From Paenibacillus xerothermodurans (GTDB taxonomy: Bacteria; Bacillota; Bacilli; Paenibacillales; NBRC-103111): a DNA stretch of 64,000 nt. A program made the translations under genes and the position numbers. This document shows, piece by piece, positions 58,705-64,000 of this stretch (positions are counted from its first letter, which is position 1; each line of letters begins with the position of its first letter). The stretch lies in the NCBI RefSeq assembly GCF_002220865.2, contig NZ_NHRJ02000007.1:62001-126000 (forward strand), read 5' to 3'. The notes beneath the pieces were generated by a model. The model had not been told where the DNA came from. It did no database searches and saw only the letters and a program-made list of their open reading frames with translations.

Positions 58705-59585
58705 TCACAATCCCTCTTGTGATGGCATCCCTATATTCATAGGGAGATAAGTCATAGATGCTGCCGTGAATGCGAATACCGTTATAATCCTGAATAACTG
58801 ACTTACAATCTCATACGCCTGCGGATAGGACTCAAATTCATGGCGCTGATAACATTCAAGTTCTATGATGGAATGGATAGGATTCAATGTAAGCGTTTTT
58901 ATTCGGCGTTTTGGGCGGAATGCGCTCATGAATCAAGTCAAACTCGTTGCAGGCCTCTTCAAACAGGTTGCTAACAAACTGTGGACCGTTGTCTGAACAT
59001 GATGGGTTTATCTGCTTTGTCAAAAAGCTGACGCTTCATAAGCGCTTCCTGCGTGATCTGGACGAGATGCTTGGCTTCACAGGACAATCCGATATAATAG
59101 GCTACTACGGCGCGATCAAACACGTCTATGATGCTCATAACGAAGAAGAAGCGCTGCTCGCCATAGACCCATCCATACTTAAGCCGTTTCCCACACTGAT
59201 TTGAGCCGGTTATAACGCGATTGTTAGCAAGCCGCTTGGGATGCTTCATCTTAAGTTTCCGCTGTGGACGAAGCACATCCATTTGCTTGTATAGACGGTA
59301 GACTTTCTTCTCGTTAATCTTCAGTTGATGGCGTCTTTTAAGGAGTACAGTGAGTGTGCGATAGCCATACGCTGCGCCTTCTCCTGTTAAGAATTCCATG
59401 ATCCATTCACAAATCTGCTCGTCACTAACTGGCTTGCCATCTTGTGTATAAGATAAACCAGGTGCGGGGCGACCGACCCTGTGGATTGTATCTAGAAAGG
59501 GCTGCGCTTTATTCACATGTGCATAGTACGTGGATCGCTCTACCTCCAATACACGCAGCACAAAGCTGATGCTACGCCCTTGCAC
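58705..59585 (-). pseudogene. IS3-family orfB (integrase), frameshifted
   Basis: The DDE integrase is read as YGYRTLTVLLKRRHQLKINE, GWVYGEQRFFFVMSIIDVFD and RAVVAYYIGLSCEAKHLV in one frame. After a break near 58980 come SDNGPQFVSNLFEEACNEFD and PPKTPNKNAYIES, and then ECYQRHEFESYPQAYEIV in another. The DDE residues can be placed in IIDVFDR, the SDNGPQF block and the NAYIES block, but no single frame holds them all. Confidence 0.85.
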
Positions 59586-59605
59586 AATATATTTCTGGGC
59601 AATCT

Positions 59606-59932
59606 CTATTTTATCCGCAAGTTCGGGTTCGTTTTTTTTAGTAGGTCTTTGAGAATATCCCTCTCTAAGGCTTGCTCTGCAAAGAGCTTCTTCAGCTTCT
59701 CATTCTCTTTTTCCAACTGTGCATAATCTTCTGCTGTTGGAACAAACTTGGCTTGCTTGATACTTGTCCCATCCAGTTGATCAAGATCCTTTCGGTTCAG
59801 TTCTCTAGCCCACCGGAGCACCATCTTAGGATCGAGCTCATGTTGCCTTGCTACAGCAGTCATGTTGCCAATTTCTTTCCCTTTCGCTACAACCATCTTC
59901 TTAAATTTTAGATCGTACTGCTTGTTCGTCAT
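59606..59932 (-). CDS. IS3-family orfA
   Basis: A 108-residue helix-turn-helix protein, the N-terminal half of an IS3 transposase: YDLKFKKMVVAKGKEIGNMT, then a leucine-zipper-like end (YAQLEKENEKLKKLFAEQAL). GGAGGGG precedes the ATG at 59932. Intact by itself, but its orfB partner is broken. Confidence 0.88.
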   Translation of the reverse strand: MTNKQYDLKFKKMVVAKGKEIGNMTAVARQHELDPKMVLRWARELNRKDLDQLDGTSIKQAKFVPTAEDYAQLEKENEKLKKLFAEQALERDILKDLLKKTNPNLRIK

Positions 59933-60002
59933 TACGTTCCCCTCCGCCTTATTCTTATTGTATTGGAATAAGGGGTGCACTGTCCAAGTCTCCTAGGGGG
60001 CT

Positions 60003-60323
60003 AAAAAGCCACAACGGGTCATTATTGAAAAATTCTATCAGGCATTTAAAACAGAGGATTATGGAACCATTGCCCCAGTATTTTTAGACAATAACCCACA
60101 AATGGTCATAAACGTAAGGCACTGGTATGGGGATGTTCAAGACTTTAAAATAAGGGAAACTAAAGCAATATCTGAATCGGAAAAGAAAGTAAAAGTATCC
60201 GTGACAAGTCTTAGAAATAACGAAAAACACAAAGATACTGATACATTAATATTAGTTAAACAAAATGATTCTTGGCTAATTAAACATTATGAATCTGATC
60301 TGGATTATAAGTTACCAGGGTAG
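60003..60323 (+). pseudogene. 3' part of an NTF2-like gene cut by the IS3 element
   Basis: An open frame runs directly out of the insertion boundary: KPQRVIIEKFYQAFKTEDYG, then INVRHWYGDVQDFKIRETKA and NDSWLIKHYESDLDYKLPG before the stop. The pattern (helix, then curved beta strands and a final strand with W-x-I) fits an NTF2-like/DUF4878 domain, often found in lipoproteins. The 5' half is not present on the other side of the element. An internal ATG at 60102 could start only 73 residues. Confidence 0.65.
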
Positions 60324-60413
60324 CGGCAACAATTTGACGGTTATACACTAAGCATTAGCGGACACCTATTCGCCCGTTCCTGATGACCTTAGCGGATGTA
60401 AAAGGCAGAATTG

Positions 60414-60441
60414 ATGACCGCTAATAATGTTTAGCGGTCAT
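60414..60441. repeat. Perfect 11-bp inverted repeat
   Basis: ATGACCGCTAA (60414-60424) and TTAGCGGTCAT (60431-60441) with a 6-nt loop. It belongs to a cluster of TTAGCG words at 60355, 60389, 60431 and 60486. Confidence 0.85.
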
Positions 60442-60537
60442 TGCTTAGAGGCAGTTGAAAAAACGTACTGTGAGGCTAAACATCCTTAGCGTATATTTTG
60501 GTTAAAAGTTTGGCGCGCGGGCCGTGCGGGTGCTACC

Positions 60538-60630
60538 GTGCTTCATGCCGTGCAGCTACCTTGGGTAATGTCGTGCGTGATGCTGTGCTTCAAACCGTGC
60601 TGCATACCTTGGTTAATGCGGTACGTCAAG
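60538..60630. repeat. Two tandem direct repeats of about 46 bp
   Basis: Copies at 60538-60584 and 60585-60630 share GTGCTTCA..CCGTGC, then ACCTTGG.TAATG and a similar end. They lie inside the 51-residue frame on the minus strand. Confidence 0.8.
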
Positions 60631-60698
60631 CCTGTCTTATAGTCTGTGCTCGTTTCTGGCTCAGGTGGATACCGTAGTTTATAGCGTGGTTTCTGCAT
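60543..60698 (-). CDS. Possible 51-residue repeat-containing protein
   Basis: MQKPRYKLRYPPEPETSTDY, then TYRINQGMQHGLKHSITHDI, in which a DNA duplication created a repeated -GLxxxIxxDITQG-like segment. GAGGA lies 7-8 nt before the ATG. Rich in His, Tyr, Gln and Arg, which is reminiscent of small spore coat proteins, but that is only a composition argument. Confidence 0.45.
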   Translation of the reverse strand: MQKPRYKLRYPPEPETSTDYKTGLTYRINQGMQHGLKHSITHDITQGSCTA

Positions 60699-60747
60699 AG
60701 TTCATTCCTCAATGCTGCCACCGGCCGCGCTGCGTTTCATCCGTTTC

Positions 60748-61539
60748 TTACACCGTTGTTATGAACTCGACGATTACCTGTGCAAGCTTGTGCGGGGCTT
60801 CCATCATGCTCATATGCCCCGCGCCGGCGATTTGCCGCTGGGCGATCTGGCCGCCGGTGACGGAGAACGCCCTTTCCGCCGGAATCACCTGATCGTGATC
60901 CCCGGCGACAATCAGGACAGGCATTTTCGCCTCCGCAAGCACGTGGTTACGGTCGGGGCGTCGCCTCATCCCGTCCAATGTGCGTATCGCTCCCTCCGGA
61001 TGAGTCCCCCGCCCTATCGCCACAGTTTCCCGCACGGCCTGCGCCATCGTTTGCAGATGAACGGGCGCAAACAGCTTCGGAGCCAGCCCTTCAACGAAAG
61101 CTGAGATACCTTTTTCGCGGATTGTGTCCATACCTTTCAGACGCCCTTCCTTAGCCTCATCACTGTCCGGAAACGCAGTGGAGTGAATCAAGCCGAAGGC
61201 CGCCAGCAGTTCGGGATGACGTTCAGCGAATGCCAGCGTCGCATAACCGCCCAGAGAGTGCCCTAACACAATGGCGCGCTCGATCCGGAGCTGCTGAAGC
61301 AGCTCCGCCAAGTCACCGGCAAACGCTTCCATCGTGTATTCCCCTTCGGGGGACGCCGACTCCCCGTGGCCGCGAAGATCAGGCGCTATGAAACGATAAT
61401 TGTCCGGCAGCAGCGGCAGTACTTGCTCCCAGTAAGCCGAGCTGCCGCAAAAGCCGTGAAGCAGGACGACAGCTTGGCCCTCGCCGTGCGCTTTGTAGGC
61501 GAGCCGCGCTCCATTATGCCTAACGAATTTGGTCTCCAT
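60748..61539 (-). CDS. Alpha/beta hydrolase
   Basis: A 263-residue hydrolase with the classic order: oxyanion VVLLHGFCGSSAYW, PDLRGHGESASP, nucleophile S94 in VLGHSLGGYAT, the acid in VAGDHDQVIPAE and the histidine in GAGHMSMMEAP. It is like the 3-oxoadipate enol-lactonase/carboxylesterase group, but the substrate is unknown. ATG has AAGGGGATGAAG upstream. No signal peptide. Confidence 0.92.
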   Translation of the reverse strand: METKFVRHNGARLAYKAHGEGQAVVLLHGFCGSSAYWEQVLPLLPDNYRFIAPDLRGHGESASPEGEYTMEAFAGDLAELLQQLRIERAIVLGHSLGGYATLAFAERHPELLAAFGLIHSTAFPDSDEAKEGRLKGMDTIREKGISAFVEGLAPKLFAPVHLQTMAQAVRETVAIGRGTHPEGAIRTLDGMRRRPDRNHVLAEAKMPVLIVAGDHDQVIPAERAFSVTGGQIAQRQIAGAGHMSMMEAPHKLAQVIVEFITTV

Positions 61540-61801
61540 CCATCTTCATCCCCTTCATCATGGTGATCTTAACTCCTCATTGTTACTTACCCACAAACAG
61601 CTATATCGTAAAAAAATGTATCTGTCCACTAGACTCAAGGTCTCATTTAGGAGCGGTCGAATCTTACTTATACGATAACGCACACGCGTCGACTTTATAC
61701 TAAAATTCCGGAACATGTGTTACTTTCTGGAAATGTTGAACACAGAGCCGGCGGTAATGTTATATTATTGGGTAATGATATTTCCCGCGAAAGGACGCAC
61801 C

Positions 61802-63607
61802 ATGAAAAAACACGCTGCTGCAATTATATTAATTATCTCCATAGCATTGATAGTTTCCGGATGCTCCAGCCAAATTCCGGCCATAAACGGTGCTGATGTG
61901 ACACAGGTAAGCATTCCGGTTAATTCCACAATATTTGACGGCAAGGGCAATGAAGTAAGCAAGCTGTTTGATAAAGAGAATCGCGAATATGTACCGTTAG
62001 CCGGCATTCCCGATTACCTGGTGAAGGCTTTCGTCGTGACCGAAGACCAACGTTTCTATGAGCATTCAGGAGTGGACGCCAAAGGCATCTTCCGGGCACT
62101 CTATAGAGATGTGACCTCGCAAAGCCTGCGTGAAGGAGCCAGCACCATCACCCAGCAGGTGGCCAAAAATGCCTTCCTCACCCAAGAAAAAACAATCGGC
62201 AGGAAGCTGAGCGAAATGGCTATCGCCATCGAATTGGAGCAGGATTACACCAAGGAGCAAATATTGGAGATGTACGTGAACCTGATTTACTTCGGAGAAG
62301 GCGTTTACGGTGTGAAAACCGCAGCCCAGCAGTACTTCGGCAAAGACGTGAAGGATGTCTCAATTTCGGAGGCCGCAATGCTTGCCGGTTTACCAAAAGC
62401 GCCTTCCGCCTACTCACCTCGGCGTGACATGACGAAAGCGGAAGAGCGCCGCAATGTCGTATTAAACTTAATGCGTGAGCATGGGGTGATATCAGCGGAG
62501 CAGGCCCTTAAAGCCGAACGGGAGCAAATAAAACTCGCTCCGGGGCGCCGTCCCGCCAACAATGAGCACCGAGCTTACATGGATTATGTAGTAAAAGAGG
62601 CGAGCCAGCTGTTACAGGTTGATGAGGCATCTGTACGAAGCGGGGGCTACCGCATTTACACCAGCTTTAACTCGGCTGTGCAAAGGGTTGTGAATGAATC
62701 GGTGTCCTCGCACAAGTTCTCAGACGACCGAGCGGGCCGAGGCGTTGAGGTCGGGATGGCCGTCCTGAAGCCTCGCACCGGTTCGATCGTTGCGGTGTAT
62801 GGAGGGAGAACATATCAGGCGCGGGGATTCAATCGTGCGACGGCATACTTTCAGCCGGGATCTGTTCTTAAACCGTTAGCCGCTTATGCCCCGGCCATCG
62901 AAACTAAAGGCTGGAAGCCGTATGACCGGATCACCGATGCTCCAACGACATTTGACGGCTACACACCCAAAAATTACGGCGAGCGGTATTTTGGGAACGT
63001 CACGCTCTATGAGGCATTGTCACGCTCTTTGAACGTCCCCGCCGTGTATTTGCTTCATGATGTCGGAATTGAGGCGGGTGCACGCATTGTGCAAGCGGCA
63101 GGTATCGAGCTTGATCCCAAAGACAAAGGACTGTCTCTGGCACTGGGGGGCATGACTAGAGGGGCGAGCCCTCTGCAGCTGGCACAAGCTTATTCTGCGT
63201 TCGCTAACCACGGCAAAGTGCCGAACGCGCATGCTATTGTGGAGATTCAAGATCGGAATGGAAAAACCATCTACAAGACGGAAGCCGTACAAAAGCAAAT
63301 CATGGAGCCCGAAACGGCCGACACGATTTCGGAGATGCTGCAGGGAGTTATTACGGAGCCGTTTGGGACAGGCCGTAACGCCTACTTTGGCAAGCCGGCG
63401 GCAGGAAAAACCGGAACCACTCAGGTTCCAACCCTTGGCACCGAAGCTAACAAAGATGCGTGGTTCGTCGGATACACCAGTGATTTTGTCACCGCCATCC
63501 ACGTTGGGTTTGATCAAACGGACCGCGAACATTATCTATCGAATGGCGGCGGCAGAGAACCCGCTGAGCTGTTTAGCACGGTAATGCGGCAGGTGTATGG
63601 GAACTAG
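61802..63607 (+). CDS. Class A penicillin-binding protein, lipoprotein type
   Basis: A 601-residue peptidoglycan glycosyltransferase/transpeptidase. Instead of the usual N-terminal membrane helix it has a lipoprotein signal ending LIVSGC. The GT51 domain (about 70-240) has VTEDQRFYEHSGVDAKGIFR with the catalytic Glu, REGASTITQQVAKN and EILEMYVNLIYFGEGVYGV. The transpeptidase domain (about 310-600) has SXXK in QPGSVLKPL, SXN in LSRSLNVPA and KTGTT. ATG at 61802 follows AAAGGACG. Resembles the small PbpG/PBP1-like proteins of bacilli used in sporulation or growth; which one cannot be decided. Confidence 0.92.
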   Translation: MKKHAAAIILIISIALIVSGCSSQIPAINGADVTQVSIPVNSTIFDGKGNEVSKLFDKENREYVPLAGIPDYLVKAFVVTEDQRFYEHSGVDAKGIFRALYRDVTSQSLREGASTITQQVAKNAFLTQEKTIGRKLSEMAIAIELEQDYTKEQILEMYVNLIYFGEGVYGVKTAAQQYFGKDVKDVSISEAAMLAGLPKAPSAYSPRRDMTKAEERRNVVLNLMREHGVISAEQALKAEREQIKLAPGRRPANNEHRAYMDYVVKEASQLLQVDEASVRSGGYRIYTSFNSAVQRVVNESVSSHKFSDDRAGRGVEVGMAVLKPRTGSIVAVYGGRTYQARGFNRATAYFQPGSVLKPLAAYAPAIETKGWKPYDRITDAPTTFDGYTPKNYGERYFGNVTLYEALSRSLNVPAVYLLHDVGIEAGARIVQAAGIELDPKDKGLSLALGGMTRGASPLQLAQAYSAFANHGKVPNAHAIVEIQDRNGKTIYKTEAVQKQIMEPETADTISEMLQGVITEPFGTGRNAYFGKPAAGKTGTTQVPTLGTEANKDAWFVGYTSDFVTAIHVGFDQTDREHYLSNGGGREPAELFSTVMRQVYGN

Positions 63608-63661
63608 AGCCCGGCACCGCCGAATTAGTTGTGGCGCGATGCAGCTGCTTACATCAGCATC

Positions 63662-63709
63662 AAAATGCCCCGATAGTCCACTATTTCTCTGGACTTCGGG
63701 GCATTTTGG
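63662..63709. terminator. Bidirectional terminator after the PBP gene
   Basis: AAAATGCCCCGA and TCGGGGCATTTT form the outer stem with an inner TCCA/TGGA pair. T-runs on both strands can end both the PBP gene and the leftward gene from the window edge. Confidence 0.9.
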
Positions 63710-63828
63710 CGCTGCAGTGTAGGCGTGCTCAGCGCACTGCGGCGTGGCCTGCTAGGCGTTCCGCGGTGCTGGCATGCTCAGCTTGCGCGGCGCTCGTGCG
63801 CTCAGGCACCACGTGTCCGGCGCTAAGC

Positions 63829-64000
63829 TTATTGCGGCATGGGTGCGATCGCCGCTGCCGCAGGTGCAGTGAGCGGCGCAGCGGCAGGAGGTGCCGTTGA
63901 CGGAGCCGCGGCTTCCGCAGGTACAGTCACCGACTCAGCGGCGGGAGGCGTCACTGCCGGATCCGCGGCCGGCGCCGGTGCCGCACGCTGAATCACTGCG
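63829..64000 (-). CDS. C-terminal end of an Ala/Pro-rich protein (partial)
   Basis: The last 57 codons of a gene that continues beyond the window. The sequence is low complexity, mainly Ala and Pro with Thr, Val and Glu (RAAPAPAADPAVTPPAAES). It ends APMPQ and stop. Such tails occur on wall-spanning or membrane-anchored proteins; nothing more can be said. Confidence 0.5.
   Translation of the reverse strand, partial: AVIQRAAPAPAADPAVTPPAAESVTVPAEAAAPSTAPPAAAPLTAPAAAAIAPMPQ

Larger units (their letters stand above)
58700..59995 (-). mobile_element. Decayed IS3-family (IS150-like) insertion element
   Basis: The element has the IS3 layout, orfA then orfB on the minus strand. The right end near 59980-59995 reads GTGCACTGTCCAAG, compatible with an IS150-type terminal repeat. 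No matching inverted repeat is visible at the left, near 58690, so that end is lost or mutated. orfB carries frameshifts, so the element cannot move by itself. Confidence 0.8.

Overview
The window looks like the chromosome of a spore-former-type Bacillota, order Bacillales, most probably family Paenibacillaceae. The grounds are the AGGAGG-type ribosome sites, the frequent TTG and GTG starts, the block mutS2 - cvpA - zapA - pheT - pheS, a T-box leader before pheS, an EcsA/EcsB pair, a B. subtilis-like dctB/dctS/dctR/dctP set, and several families typical of Bacillales (DUF1292, DUF2642, DUF350, DUF2203, YitT, CD3324). The assignment is an inference from gene content; there is no rRNA in the window.

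Layout. 1-8.2 kb: an Lrp-type regulator, a squalene/phytoene synthase homologue, a protein with two P-loops, cysteine synthase, an MFS carrier, and a compact operon of a DUF350 membrane protein, a 27-residue membrane peptide and a zinc-ribbon protein. 8.2-19.5 kb: the core block, read leftwards from a promoter and T-box leader: pheS, pheT, zapA, cvpA, mutS2. Two rightward genes (a four-helix membrane protein and a CuA-type lipoprotein) sit where polX is found in B. subtilis. The zapA gene is the outstanding object here. A normal FtsZ-ring ZapA head is followed by about 840 residues of uninterrupted coiled coil, of which 297 residues are 27 tandem copies of one 11-residue unit. 19.5-25.7 kb: an aldo/keto reductase, an MFS protein, an EAL protein, a CopC-CopD fusion, DUF2203 and NikR. 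26-30.3 kb: class Ia ribonucleotide reductase behind two NrdR boxes, with 570 bp of tandem and palindromic repeats between nrdA and nrdB.

30.3-40.7 kb: small hydrophilic proteins, then a scrap zone. It holds receiver-domain remnants, an IS110 transposase tail, a broken sugar-phosphate isomerase/epimerase, two intact Gfo/Idh/MocA dehydrogenases, the tail of a sugar ABC permease and a broken ABC transporter, with an esterase, a 5'-nucleotidase-like phosphoesterase and uroporphyrinogen-III synthase between them. 40.8-48.1 kb: the C4-dicarboxylate module, with a binding protein (DctB-like), a sensor kinase, a response regulator and a symporter, plus YitT and a low-complexity lipoprotein. 48.6-54.6 kb: EcsA/EcsB, then an Aas-LplT pair for lysophospholipid import and re-acylation.

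54.9-60.4 kb is visibly AT-richer and mostly wreckage: a 5'-truncated gene, a second IS110 remnant, a frameshifted UvrA-like gene, an exported protein with no usual start codon, a decayed IS3/IS150-type element and the gene it cut. 60.5-64 kb returns to ordinary sequence with a hydrolase, a lipoprotein-type class A penicillin-binding protein and the end of an Ala/Pro-rich protein. All identifications rest on reading sequence and motifs; no database search was run.
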